DNA of 64,000 bases from DASUPK01 sp963782345 (lineage in GTDB: Bacteria; Actinomycetota; Thermoleophilia; Solirubrobacterales; 70-9), in contig CAWAJF010000016.1 in assembly GCA_963782345.1 (NCBI GenBank), forward strand, positions 1-64,000, written 5' to 3'. Of the stretch, positions 52,436 to 60,704 are shown in pieces; positions within the stretch are counted from its first letter, which is position 1, and every line of letters starts with the position of its first letter. The notes under the pieces are model-generated. The model did not search any database. It was not told where the DNA came from and worked only from the letters and a program-made list of their open reading frames with translations. The position numbers and the translations under genes are program-made.

Positions 52436-53818
52436 TTGGTGCACGCAGGCTGGGATCAGAGGAGACCCGTCCGCAGGCTGAGCATTGGCCTCGGCGCGAA
52501 CGGCGCCATCCGGACCTCGAGGCGAGACATCGCCATCCGCGCCTGCGAGAGGATCCTCGCGGAGACGAGCGCCAGCACGGCCGAGCACTCCAGTGATGTC
52601 GTCCTGATCACACAGGCGATCGGCGAGCGAATGGGAATCGCGGGCGCCGAGACCGACGAGCTGCTCGCGTCCGCGCGGCTCCACGACATCGGGAAGGCGT
52701 GGATACCTAGACGGATTCTCGAGAAGCCGGGGCCTCTCTCCGACGACGAATGGAAGCTGATGCGAGAGCACACCGTCGTGGGCGAGGAGATCCTGAGCAC
52801 GGTCGCCGAGCTCAAGGAGGTCGGCCGGATCGTTCGTCATTCGCATGAGCGCTGGGACGGAGGCGGCTACCCCGATGGCCTGAAGGGCGACGAGGTCCCG
52901 CTCGGGAGCCGAATCGTCTTCTGCGCGGACACCTTCCACGCGATCCGCTGCGACCGGCCCTACCGGGCGGGACGCTCGGCGGCCGAGGCCGTGACCGAGA
53001 TCAAGCGCTGCGCGGGCACGCAGTTCGATCCCGAGGTCGCCGCCGCCCTTGAGGTGGTCGTTCGCGACACACGTCGCCGGTCCGGGGTTGCACGCTCACC
53101 GCGGCTGATCGCCCTGCTCATGTGCCTGGTCGTCGGTGGAGCGGGGACGGCCCTCGCCCACTCGGATCTGCTTGGCTCCGCCCCCGCTGCGGCTTCAGTC
53201 CGAACTCCGCCCCCTGGGTGCGGCACGGCTGCGTGTCCGACGGTCGCCGGGCCGGTGGGTGGCCTTTCGGCGGTCGGCGAGCCGGGAGCCATTCTCTTCC
53301 CGCGGGCTCTCTTTCCCGCCCTGCCGGGACAGCTGCATGGAGGCGCCACGGGCGGGAACCGCGGCACGGGCGGGACAAAGGAAGACCAGGGAAAGAGCGA
53401 CTCGTCGCAGCAGGGTGGGTCAGGCAAATCGAGCGGCGCGGACGTGGCGAGCTCGGGCGGCTCACACAGCAGCGGCAAGTCGGGCTTCGCGGGAGCCCAC
53501 ACACCGAGCCACCCGTCCTCCGGCCGTAGCCGCGGCGGTGGCTCCGGACGGTCGGGCGCGAGCCGTCCATCGAGCGGAGGTGATCCGTCGAGCCGTGGCA
53601 AATCAGGAAGCTCACCCGGCAACAGCGCCGCCAGCACCGGGGGCGGCGCCTCCCACGGCAACTCCGGTAGCTCCACCAGCTCCGGCACCTCCGGTAGCGC
53701 CGGCACCTCCGGTAGCTCCGGCACCTCCGGTCCGGGGAACTTGGGGAACGCGGAGAATGCGGGGAACGCGGAGAATGCGGGGAACGCGGGCGGAGCCACT
53801 GGATCCCATCGGCCCTGA
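52436..53818 (+). CDS. HD-GYP phosphodiesterase-like protein with a membrane segment and a long repeat tail
   Basis: 460 residues counted from TTG 52436; the true start is uncertain. HD-GYP domain at about 31-210: HSSDV, HDIGK (83-87), HTVVGEEIL, HSHERWDGGGYPDGLKG with GYP at 144-146, CADTFHAI. These are the metal and c-di-GMP residues. A membrane segment (224-241) follows, then about 210 residues of low-complexity Ser/Gly/Thr/Asn sequence ending in 6-residue repeats with GNAENA. Domain inside, tail outside the cell by the positive-inside rule. c-di-GMP hydrolysis is likely, but the tail is unexplained. Confidence 0.85.
   Translation: MVHAGWDQRRPVRRLSIGLGANGAIRTSRRDIAIRACERILAETSASTAEHSSDVVLITQAIGERMGIAGAETDELLASARLHDIGKAWIPRRILEKPGPLSDDEWKLMREHTVVGEEILSTVAELKEVGRIVRHSHERWDGGGYPDGLKGDEVPLGSRIVFCADTFHAIRCDRPYRAGRSAAEAVTEIKRCAGTQFDPEVAAALEVVVRDTRRRSGVARSPRLIALLMCLVVGGAGTALAHSDLLGSAPAAASVRTPPPGCGTAACPTVAGPVGGLSAVGEPGAILFPRALFPALPGQLHGGATGGNRGTGGTKEDQGKSDSSQQGGSGKSSGADVASSGGSHSSGKSGFAGAHTPSHPSSGRSRGGGSGRSGASRPSSGGDPSSRGKSGSSPGNSAASTGGGASHGNSGSSTSSGTSGSAGTSGSSGTSGPGNLGNAENAGNAENAGNAGGATGSHRP
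53682..53731. repeat. 18-base tandem repeat in the HD-GYP tail
   Basis: CCGGCACCTCCGGTAGCK occurs twice in full and once in part, coding six-residue Gly/Thr/Ser units in frame. Confidence 0.8.
53743..53790. repeat. 18-base tandem repeat coding GNAENA
   Basis: GGGGAACGCGGAGAATGC occurs twice (53743-53760, 53761-53778) and in part to 53790. In-frame length variation by slippage is possible. Confidence 0.85.
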
Positions 53819-53827
53819 CGCGCTGCC

Positions 53828-54715
53828 CTAGAGGCCGTGCTCGAGCGCGCCCTTGATGCCGGCGTCCAGGGAATTCAGCCGGTAGAGCGCCAGTGCCTCC
53901 GGAGTGCCGAAGCCCCGTCCTCCTGAGCCCGAGCGGCTCCCGTCGGCGCCGTGGTGCGAGAGGATGCAGTGGAGCAGAGACGCACGGCGCTCGGGCGGCA
54001 GCCCTCCGGCGGCGGCCCCAACGATCTCGGCTCCCAGCGGGAGGTGACCGATCAGGCGTCCCTCCTCGGTGATCCCGAACTCCGCGCCGTAGCTGAACTC
54101 GCGCGTCTTGCCGACGTCGTGGAGCAGCGCGGACGCCATCAGCACGTCCGAATTGAGGCGCGGATGGAGCTGGCAGACCTCGCCGACGAGGGTGCCGACC
54201 GCGACGGTGTGCTCCATCAGCCCCCCCACGTAGGCGTGGTGTCCCGCCCTGGTGCAGGGGGCACGCCGGAACTCGGCTGCGACGGGCCCCGTGAACAAGA
54301 CGCGCTCGACCACCTGGCGAAGCGGCTCGTCGTGAACCTCGCGGGTGAGGTGCTCCAGGAATCCCTCGAGCTCCTCGGCGTCCCTGTACGCCGCGGGAAG
54401 GAACTCGGACGGGTCCAGCTCGGCCTCCTCGACCGTCTGGATGTCCTCGACCTCTGCGACCAGCTCGCCCCGGAAGCGCTCCACCTTGCCTGAGACGCGG
54501 ATCGCGTCACCTCGCTCGAAGCGCCCGGCCAGCCGGTCGACCTCCCGGAACGCCCGGGCGGGAATGGAGCCGCTGCGGTCCCGCAGCTCCAAGGACAGGT
54601 AGATGGACCCGTTGCGCGCGGAGAGCCGGTCCTTGCGCACGCAGGCGAACACACCTCGAAAGCGCTGTCCAGGCTGCAGCTCCGCGATCTGAGGTGCGGT
54701 CGCCGTCGCTTCCAC
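53828..54715 (-). CDS. YhaM-like 3'-5' exoribonuclease (OB-fold plus HD domain)
   Basis: 295 residues from GTG 54715. An OB-fold (FRGVFACVRKDRLSARNGSIYLSLELRDRSGSIPARAF, about 18-55, spanning to 85) is followed by an HD domain: GHHAYVGGLMEHTVAVG (H), SALLHDVGKTREF (HD), IGHLPLGAEIV, LLHCILSHHG. The order and spacing are those of YhaM/CBF1, a 3' to 5' exoribonuclease. GACACT lies 6 bases before the GTG. Confidence 0.9.
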   Translation of the reverse strand: MEATATAPQIAELQPGQRFRGVFACVRKDRLSARNGSIYLSLELRDRSGSIPARAFREVDRLAGRFERGDAIRVSGKVERFRGELVAEVEDIQTVEEAELDPSEFLPAAYRDAEELEGFLEHLTREVHDEPLRQVVERVLFTGPVAAEFRRAPCTRAGHHAYVGGLMEHTVAVGTLVGEVCQLHPRLNSDVLMASALLHDVGKTREFSYGAEFGITEEGRLIGHLPLGAEIVGAAAGGLPPERRASLLHCILSHHGADGSRSGSGGRGFGTPEALALYRLNSLDAGIKGALEHGL

Positions 54716-54721
54716 CGGATG

Positions 54722-54727
54722 AGTGTC
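54722..54727 (-). promoter_or_regulatory. -10-like box for the OB-HD gene (leaderless)
   Basis: GACACT on the minus strand, 6 bases before GTG 54715. Confidence 0.4.
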
Positions 54728-54784
54728 CAGACTCGGCCGGACACCAGCGGAGCCCGACCGGGGGTCTCGCGGCGGGCAACTCGC

Positions 54785-54790
54785 TAGTCT
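54785..54790 (+). promoter_or_regulatory. -10 box for the PAC2 gene (leaderless)
   Basis: TAGTCT, 6 bases before ATG 54797. Confidence 0.6.
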
Positions 54791-54796
54791 CGAATC

Positions 54797-55669
54797 ATGG
54801 ACGCGCTCGCCTGGGAGGCCGAGCCCCCGCAGCTTCGATCTCCGGTCCTCGTCTGTGCCTTCGCCGGCTGGAACGACGCGGCGGGCTCGGCGACGACGGC
54901 TCTGACCACCGCCGCCGAGTCCCTCGACGCCGAGGTGATCGCCCAGATCGATCCCGAGGAGTTCTTCGACTTCCAGGCGAACAGGCCGACGATCCAGATG
55001 ATCGACAGCGAGACCCGGGAGATCGAATGGCCGGGCAACGTCCTGCTGAGCGCCACTCCCCCCGGTGCCGAGCGAGACCTCGTTCTGCTCGCCGGCACGG
55101 AGCCGAATCTCCGCTGGCGGACCTTCGCGGACGGGATCGCGGACGCGGCCGAGCTGCTCGGCGTCGAGATGGTGGTCACCCTCGGCGCTCTGATCGCCGA
55201 CGTCGCGCACACCCTGCCCGTGCCGATCACCGGACTCGCATCGGACGAGAGGCTCGTCGAGGAGCTCGAGCTCGCGCGCTCGAACTACGAGGGGCCGACC
55301 GGCGTCGTCGGCGTTCTCCACGACTCCTGCCGCCGGCGCGGGATTCCGTCGGCGAGCCTCTGGGCGGCGGTCCCTCACTACGTCGCCGCGGTCCCCAACC
55401 CGAAGGCCGCTCTCGCACTGCTGCGCAGGCTCGAGGGACTGGTCGGCGTGGCGGTGGAGGCGTCCGGCCTCGAGGAGGAGTCCGACTCCTATGAGAGCCA
55501 GGTGACCCGCGCGGTCGCTGCCAACCCGGAGATCGAGGAGCTCGTCCAGCGGCTCGAGGCCGAGCAGGCCGACAGCCTGGACGTACAGGAGGATGTTCCC
55601 TCGGGGGAGTCCCTCGCGCGCGACTTCGAGCGCTACCTGCGCCAGCAGGGCGGCAGCCCCGAGGCCTAG
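54797..55669 (+). CDS. PAC2-family protein
   Basis: 290 residues. The domain opens with LVCAFAGWNDAAGSATTAL (about 18-36) and contains ERDLVLLAGTEPNLRWRTFAD, VVTLGALIADVAHTLPVPITG and GVLHDSCRRRGIPSASLWAAVPHYVA, the marks of the PAC2 (proteasome assembly chaperone 2) family of Actinobacteria and archaea. Acidic helical C-terminus. Role unknown; archaeal and actinobacterial members often occur where proteasomes do. Confidence 0.9.
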   Translation: MDALAWEAEPPQLRSPVLVCAFAGWNDAAGSATTALTTAAESLDAEVIAQIDPEEFFDFQANRPTIQMIDSETREIEWPGNVLLSATPPGAERDLVLLAGTEPNLRWRTFADGIADAAELLGVEMVVTLGALIADVAHTLPVPITGLASDERLVEELELARSNYEGPTGVVGVLHDSCRRRGIPSASLWAAVPHYVAAVPNPKAALALLRRLEGLVGVAVEASGLEEESDSYESQVTRAVAANPEIEELVQRLEAEQADSLDVQEDVPSGESLARDFERYLRQQGGSPEA

Positions 55670-55730
55670 CCCGGAGCGACCTGTGCGGGCGGCTGCTGCA
55701 GCCGCGATCTGATGGCGAAGCCGGATCCCC

Positions 55731-56321
55731 TCATGCGACAAGCCTTTCCACCAGGCGGCGGAGCTGGGGCCTGAACTCCGCGGCCGCCCGCGCCGCGTCA
55801 TCCTCTCGGCCCAGCGCACGCTCGCCAAGGCCGTCGATCGCCGCGACGACCAGGCTCGCGTCCGCGCCCGGATCGGTGCTGCCTAGCTTCTCCATCGCCC
55901 CCGCGACGGCAAGTTGCACCGCATCGCACCAGGTCGTCGCCGCCTCGCGAAGCTCGGGACGTCGGCCGGCCTCGAGCCAGAGCTCGTACTCGGCGATGTA
56001 CGCGATCCGATCCTCGGCCTCGAAGATGAGCTGGTCGAGAAGCATGTCCGCCAGCTGCCGCGGGGTCTCCGCGCTTCGCAGCTCCTCCCCGAGCGCCCTG
56101 TGTCGGTCCGCCTCCTTCCGTGCGACGTGCTCAAGCGCTTGGCCGAGGAGGTGATCGCGCGAATCGAAGTAGTAGGTCGTCGAGCCCAATGGAACCCCCG
56201 CCTCCTGAGCCACGGCCCGATGGGTGACCGCTTCGCGGCCCGACTGGCCGATCACGCGCAGCGCCGCCTCCAGGATCTCTTCCCGCCGACCCTGCGTCGC
56301 CGTTTGCGTCGCCACGGTCAT
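55731..56321 (-). CDS. TetR-family regulator of the SMR exporter
   Basis: 196 residues. N-terminal helix-turn-helix RREEILEAALRVIGQSGREAVTHRAVAQEAGVPLGSTTYYFDSRDHLL (about 12-59). The C-terminal half resembles the TetR_C groups with a ligand pocket (AEYELWLEAGRRPELR). Cotranscribed with the SMR exporter, 4 bases after its stop. The two palindromes before the exporter are its probable operators, giving autoregulation. Confidence 0.92.
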   Translation of the reverse strand: MTVATQTATQGRREEILEAALRVIGQSGREAVTHRAVAQEAGVPLGSTTYYFDSRDHLLGQALEHVARKEADRHRALGEELRSAETPRQLADMLLDQLIFEAEDRIAYIAEYELWLEAGRRPELREAATTWCDAVQLAVAGAMEKLGSTDPGADASLVVAAIDGLGERALGREDDAARAAAEFRPQLRRLVERLVA

Positions 56322-56325
56322 CAGA

Positions 56326-56649
56326 CTAGTTCGCGCCCGAGATGTTGAGCCCGACGACGCCGCCGATGACCAGCACGATGCTTCCCAGCTTCAGCGCGTT
56401 GACCGACTCACCGAGGGCGGCCATCCCGATCACCGCGATCGCCGCGGTGCCGACACCAGCCCAGACCGCATAGGCAAGGCTGATCTCGAGGCTCTTCAGC
56501 GCCAGGGCCGTGAGCCAGAGGGAGGCGACGTAGGTGATGATCACCAGGATCGACGGGGCCGGCCGGGTGAAGCCGTCGGTGAAGCGCAGGAACACGGTGC
56601 CCACGACTTCGGTCGCGATCGCAGCGGAGAGATAGATCCACGCCAGCAT
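56326..56649 (-). CDS. small multidrug resistance (SMR) family exporter
   Basis: 107 residues, four membrane segments. LAWIYLSAAIATEVVGTVFLR (2-22) contains the catalytic Glu14 of SMR proteins (AAIATEVVG); SLEISLAYAVWAGVGTAAIAVIG (about 54-76) holds the conserved W and G residues. It exports cationic drugs or guanidinium by proton antiport. The start is 5 bases from the first operator palindrome. Confidence 0.94.
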   Translation of the reverse strand: MLAWIYLSAAIATEVVGTVFLRFTDGFTRPAPSILVIITYVASLWLTALALKSLEISLAYAVWAGVGTAAIAVIGMAALGESVNALKLGSIVLVIGGVVGLNISGAN

Positions 56650-56654
56650 GATGT

Positions 56655-56666
56655 GTACATATGTAC
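56655..56666. promoter_or_regulatory. TetR operator A for the SMR operon
   Basis: GTACATATGTAC, perfect 12-base palindrome, 5 bases upstream of ATG 56649, so binding would block initiation. Confidence 0.75.
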
Positions 56667-56674
56667 CACATATC

Positions 56675-56688
56675 TGTACATATGTACA
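56675..56688. promoter_or_regulatory. TetR operator B for the SMR operon
   Basis: TGTACATATGTACA, perfect 14-base palindrome. Centre-to-centre distance to operator A is 21 bases, two helical turns, fitting two TetR dimers on one face. Confidence 0.78.
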
Positions 56689-56692
56689 GCCC

Positions 56693-59600
56693 TCAGGCTT
56701 CCGAGGCGGGACAGATCAGCCGGAAGTCGCACCACGAGCAGATCTCCGGCGAGGGTCGCGGCTCGAAGTCCTGGCCGAGAATCCCCTCGCCGACCTCGAG
56801 CACCACGCCCTCGACGCGCTCGAGATCGTCCGGCGACCCGCCGACCGCGACCTTCTCGTCGGCGAGCACGTACCAGTAGCTGCCCGCCGCGCTCTCGAGT
56901 CGCCACGCCTCCCGCGCGGCCAGCCGGTAGATCGCCAGCTGAACGTCGGACTCGAGCTCCTGCGCCGGCTTCGGGTCGCCGGTCTTGTAGTCGATCAGCT
57001 CGTAGCCGCCGCTCGGCAGTTGGTCGACGCGATCGACCCGCCCGCGCAGGTGGTGAGGGCCGATGCGGAAGTCGAACTTGCGCTCCACCCAGCGCGGGTG
57101 CGAGCCGCTCGCGACCTCGCGCGCGTGGTAGCGATGCAGGGCCTCGATCGCCTTCTCGCGGAACTGCAGCTCGTCGTCTGACTCGCCGAAGCCCGAGCGG
57201 CGCCACGCGGTCGCGAACAGGCCCATCAGCTGCTGCAGGCTGCCCGCCTCGGCTTCCGTCTCGGTACCGGCGGCCTGCTGCCCATGGAAGCGCTCGAGGA
57301 CCTGATGGATGACGATCCCGAAGCGCTGGTTGATCGTCGTCTCCTGGGGGATCCCGAAGACCCGGGCGAACTTGTACTTGAGCGGGCAGGTCCGGTAGAG
57401 CGTGATGTCGGTTGCGGAGAGCGCGAGGCCCTCGCCGCGGCGGGGGAGAAAGGCCTCGAGCGAGGGCTCATCGCGCTGCTCGATCAGCTCGCGCCGGCGC
57501 TTGGCCGCACCCTCCTCGTCGAGCAGGTAGGCGTCGAGGGCGGAGTCGCGCAGGGCGCTGCGCTGCTCTGGAGAGATCGCATGATCGAGCAGATCGTTGA
57601 TCGCGGCGAGCGCGTCGGCGACGGGCTCCTCACTCGAGCCCTGAATCAGCCCCGCCAGCTTCACCAGCTCGAGGAAGCGGGCGACAGCCCGGGTCACGTC
57701 CACGTAGGTGTCGAGGCGCGGCTCGCGCAGCTTTCCGCCGGCGCGCCAGGCCTCCTCGAGCACCTCGTCCTGGATCATCCGGTAGGTGGCCTGCAGTCCC
57801 TCGGCGGGCCCGAAGAGCTCCTCGCCGTGCTCCTGCTCGCTCGCGTCGAGCACGGCGCGGGCATCCTCGTAGAGCGGCGACGGGCGAACGTTGCCGGCCT
57901 CGGTCGCGGCCGGCCTGGTGAGGACCAGCTCGTCCGTCGCACGCGTCATCGCGACGTAGAGCAGGCGCCTTTGCTCGTCCTCGTGCGATGGCCCGGCCCC
58001 GCCGACGCCGGTTGGGACGACGGGGGGACCGGCCGGCTCTGCTCCCGGGACGGCCCCGGCGTGCAGCCCGACGATGTAGACACGGGAGAACTCGAGCCCC
58101 TTGGTCCGCTCCAGGGGCATCACCCGCACCGCGTCGGCCATCGGCTCACCCGGTTCATCGACGGGAGCGACCCCCGCTTCGGACACGGCCACCAGATAGC
58201 GCACGAAGTCCCGGTTCGATCCGGTCGGCTCGCGGCGGGTCCAGGCGGCGGCAAGCTCGCCCAGCCGCGAGAGGTTGCGGAGCCTCTCGGCCGCCTCCGG
58301 ATGGGCGGCGAAGAGGCGGTGGCGGCGGAAGCCGATCCGCTCGATCAGGCGGCGAACGAAGACGTCCGCCCGCATCTCGCCCATCGCCCTGGCCGCCGCG
58401 CGATGGAGCTGGAGAAACTCCCGAATTCGGTCACGAGCCTCGGGCGGGATCTGCGGGCTCTCGAGTGAGGCCTCCAGGGCCGAGACCATGTCGAGCTTGC
58501 GCCGGCGGGCAATCGTCGTGCAGCGCGCCAGGTCCACGGACCTGAGCTCGACGGGCGGCCTGCTGAGCGCGCGGACGGCGGCGGCCGCGTCCGTCGGGTC
58601 GGCCAGCAGGCGCAGCCACGCGATCACGTCGCGGACCTCAGGCCGCTGAAAGAACGCGCCGGGACCGGTCACGCGGTACGGGACGCGCCGCTCCTCGAGG
58701 GCAGCCGCGATGCCCCGCGCCCTGCCGCCGCCTCTCGGGACCGCCACGCAGACGTCCTCCATCTTCACCTCGCCCGTGGCCAGCGCCGTCTCGATGTCGC
58801 GGGCCACCGCCTGGGCTTCGGCGCGCTCGTTCGTTCCGAACCAGAAGCGCACCCGGGTGGAGGGCCCGGCCGCACGGCGTCGCACCTCGGCCCCGCGCTC
58901 GGAGGGGGCAACCACGGCGTGTGCGGCATCGAGCAGGTCCCCTCCGTAGCGCCAGCTCGGCTCGAGAGTCACCTCCTGCGGAGAGAACGCCTGGCGCGCC
59001 CAGGCGGAGGCGGCGCCACAGGGAGCGCGAGCCTGCTCGTCGTCGCAGCTGATCACGGTGCTCTCCGCGCCGGCGGCCAGCGCCTCGATCAACGAGCGCT
59101 CGGCCGGGCAGGCATCCTCGGCCTCGTCGACCATCAGGTCCGGAAACCGGGCGGAGACGGCCTCGGCGAGGGCGGGTTGCTGCTCGAGGCGGCTGGTCAG
59201 CTCGATCACGGCGTCGATGTCGTCCATCGCGCCCGCCGCCCGCAGCATCGCGTCGTGCATCTCGTAGAGCTCCGCGAACTCGCGCTCCCTGGCGGCTGAA
59301 TCGCGCTCGGACTGGGAGCCGGCCGTCTGTTGCTCTGACCAGCGCCGGAATCGCTCAGCGGTCACCCCCGCGGACTTGAGGGCGTCGATCCGGTCGACGA
59401 TGCGGGCGAGCAGCCCCGCGGGGTTTCCCCGGATCTCATGCCGGCGGAGGGGCAGCTCGTCGATCCGGTCGAGCAACATGGCCAGCCGCTCGGCGGGACT
59501 GAGGGACTCGAAGAAGGGATCCAGCTCGGCCTCCGTCGCGTGCTCGCGCAGGATCCGCGCGGCCGCAGCCGGATGGGTGTGGACGACGAGCTCCTCATAA

Positions 59601-59836
59601 GGGGTCTCGATCGTCTCCTCGGCGCGCCTCGAGATGCGGTTCGCGGCGGCGGTGGAGCGCGACAGGACGAGCGGCCTGCGGCCCTCGCCGACCAGGCGGC
59701 CCAGGCGTCGCGCGAGCGCCTCCGTGCGGCCGCTCCCGGCGGTTCCGAGGACGAGCAGGGGTCCTTCGGTGTGGGCGACGACCGCCTGCTGCTGCTCGCT
59801 CAGCCTGGGGCCCCCGAGGTCGTGCTCCTCCGCCAT
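56693..59836 (-). CDS. UvrD-like helicase with C-terminal Fe-S PD-(D/E)XK nuclease (AdnA/AddB-like)
   Basis: 1047 residues. SF1 helicase: Walker A GTAGSGRT (31-38) has Arg37 where Lys is normal; Walker B LMVDEAED (234-241); motif III region SCDDEQARAPCGAAS is diverged; LERTKGLEFSRVYIVGL and LLYVAMTRATDEL (about 625-640) are canonical. C-terminal nuclease: ELIDYKTGD (about 945-953) and four Cys for a 4Fe-4S cluster (TCPLKYKF near 813; ICSWCDFRLICP near 1033). This is the plan of AddB/AdnA subunits of DNA end-resection machines. The Lys to Arg change suggests a weak or lost ATPase motor. No partner AdnB is in the window. Confidence 0.9.
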   Translation of the reverse strand: MAEEHDLGGPRLSEQQQAVVAHTEGPLLVLGTAGSGRTEALARRLGRLVGEGRRPLVLSRSTAAANRISRRAEETIETPYEELVVHTHPAAAARILREHATEAELDPFFESLSPAERLAMLLDRIDELPLRRHEIRGNPAGLLARIVDRIDALKSAGVTAERFRRWSEQQTAGSQSERDSAAREREFAELYEMHDAMLRAAGAMDDIDAVIELTSRLEQQPALAEAVSARFPDLMVDEAEDACPAERSLIEALAAGAESTVISCDDEQARAPCGAASAWARQAFSPQEVTLEPSWRYGGDLLDAAHAVVAPSERGAEVRRRAAGPSTRVRFWFGTNERAEAQAVARDIETALATGEVKMEDVCVAVPRGGGRARGIAAALEERRVPYRVTGPGAFFQRPEVRDVIAWLRLLADPTDAAAAVRALSRPPVELRSVDLARCTTIARRRKLDMVSALEASLESPQIPPEARDRIREFLQLHRAAARAMGEMRADVFVRRLIERIGFRRHRLFAAHPEAAERLRNLSRLGELAAAWTRREPTGSNRDFVRYLVAVSEAGVAPVDEPGEPMADAVRVMPLERTKGLEFSRVYIVGLHAGAVPGAEPAGPPVVPTGVGGAGPSHEDEQRRLLYVAMTRATDELVLTRPAATEAGNVRPSPLYEDARAVLDASEQEHGEELFGPAEGLQATYRMIQDEVLEEAWRAGGKLREPRLDTYVDVTRAVARFLELVKLAGLIQGSSEEPVADALAAINDLLDHAISPEQRSALRDSALDAYLLDEEGAAKRRRELIEQRDEPSLEAFLPRRGEGLALSATDITLYRTCPLKYKFARVFGIPQETTINQRFGIVIHQVLERFHGQQAAGTETEAEAGSLQQLMGLFATAWRRSGFGESDDELQFREKAIEALHRYHAREVASGSHPRWVERKFDFRIGPHHLRGRVDRVDQLPSGGYELIDYKTGDPKPAQELESDVQLAIYRLAAREAWRLESAAGSYWYVLADEKVAVGGSPDDLERVEGVVLEVGEGILGQDFEPRPSPEICSWCDFRLICPASEA

Positions 59837-59843
59837 CGATTCC

Positions 59844-59849
59844 AGGCTA
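59844..59849 (-). promoter_or_regulatory. -10 box for the helicase-nuclease gene (leaderless)
   Basis: TAGCCT on the minus strand, 7 bases before ATG 59836. Confidence 0.55.
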
Positions 59850-59864
59850 CCTGGAGACCATCGC

Positions 59865-59870
59865 TAACCT
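59865..59870 (+). promoter_or_regulatory. -10 box for the IMPase gene (leaderless)
   Basis: TAACCT, 6 bases before GTG 59877; start codons of the divergent pair are 40 bases apart. Confidence 0.58.
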
Positions 59871-59876
59871 GGCCGC

Positions 59877-60704
59877 GTGGCCGGTCCGAGCGACGACGAG
59901 TGGATTGCCGCCTGCCGCCGGGCCGTAGAGGCACAGAAGCGCGTGTTCTCCGAGCACCACGGAATCGAGGCCCGCACGCAGTACGAGGGCGTCGGAGAGG
60001 GCGGAGACAACACGCTCGTCATCGACCGTCTCTGTGAGGACGCGATCTTCGAGGAGCTGGATGCCCTCCACGAGAAGGGCCACGAGTTCACGGCCATCTC
60101 GGAGGAGCGGGGATCGGTCGGCTTCGGCAGCGGCGATTCGCCGCTCCGGGTGGTGATCGACCCGATCGACGGGTCCCTGAACGCGCGCCGGACCATCCCG
60201 CTCCACAGCGTCAGCATCGCTGTCGCGGATGGCGACTCGATGGACGACGTGACCCTCGGCTACGTCTATGAATTCGGCGCCGGGGAGGAATTCGTCGCCA
60301 CCCGGGATTCTGCGGAGCGCGACGGCGTGAAGATCCAGGCGCCGCTCGGTGACGGGCTCGAGCTGGTGGCGCTCGAGGCGTCGAAGCCCGAGCGAGTCGT
60401 CAAGGCCGCAGAGGTGCTCCGGGACCGCGCCTTTCGGATCCGCTCTCCCGGGTCGATCGCCGTGGGCCTCTGTTACGTGGCCTGCGGGCGATACGACGGG
60501 CTCCTCACCACCCGAAGCTGCCGCTCCGTCGACGCGGCCGCCGGGCAGCTGATCGCGAGAACGGCCGGCGCGACGGTCGAGTTCGCCGGAGGAGGCCTCG
60601 AGGATGCGCCGCTCGATCTGAGCGCGCGTTACGACGTGTCCGCGGCCAGGACGCCGACCGATCTGGCCGTGCTCCGTGAGGCCCAGGAGGCGGTTCATGC
60701 CTGA
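59877..60704 (+). CDS. inositol monophosphatase family protein
   Basis: 275 residues, GTG start. Metal sites of the IMPase/FBPase fold: ISEERG (Glu pair), DPIDGSLNA (Asp-Pro-Ile-Asp-Gly-Ser) and the C-terminal SVDAAAGQLIARTAG. In place of the usual W-D-x-A-A the third site reads S-V-D-A-A-A. It should hydrolyse a sugar or inositol phosphate, or fructose-1,6-bisphosphate. The next gene starts 7 bases before its stop. Confidence 0.88.
   Translation: MAGPSDDEWIAACRRAVEAQKRVFSEHHGIEARTQYEGVGEGGDNTLVIDRLCEDAIFEELDALHEKGHEFTAISEERGSVGFGSGDSPLRVVIDPIDGSLNARRTIPLHSVSIAVADGDSMDDVTLGYVYEFGAGEEFVATRDSAERDGVKIQAPLGDGLELVALEASKPERVVKAAEVLRDRAFRIRSPGSIAVGLCYVACGRYDGLLTTRSCRSVDAAAGQLIARTAGATVEFAGGGLEDAPLDLSARYDVSAARTPTDLAVLREAQEAVHA

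Noticed and set aside
52960..53799. Pro-rich 279-residue frame opposite the HD-GYP tail
   Set aside because: Complement of Ser/Gly-rich repeats; no start signal or family.
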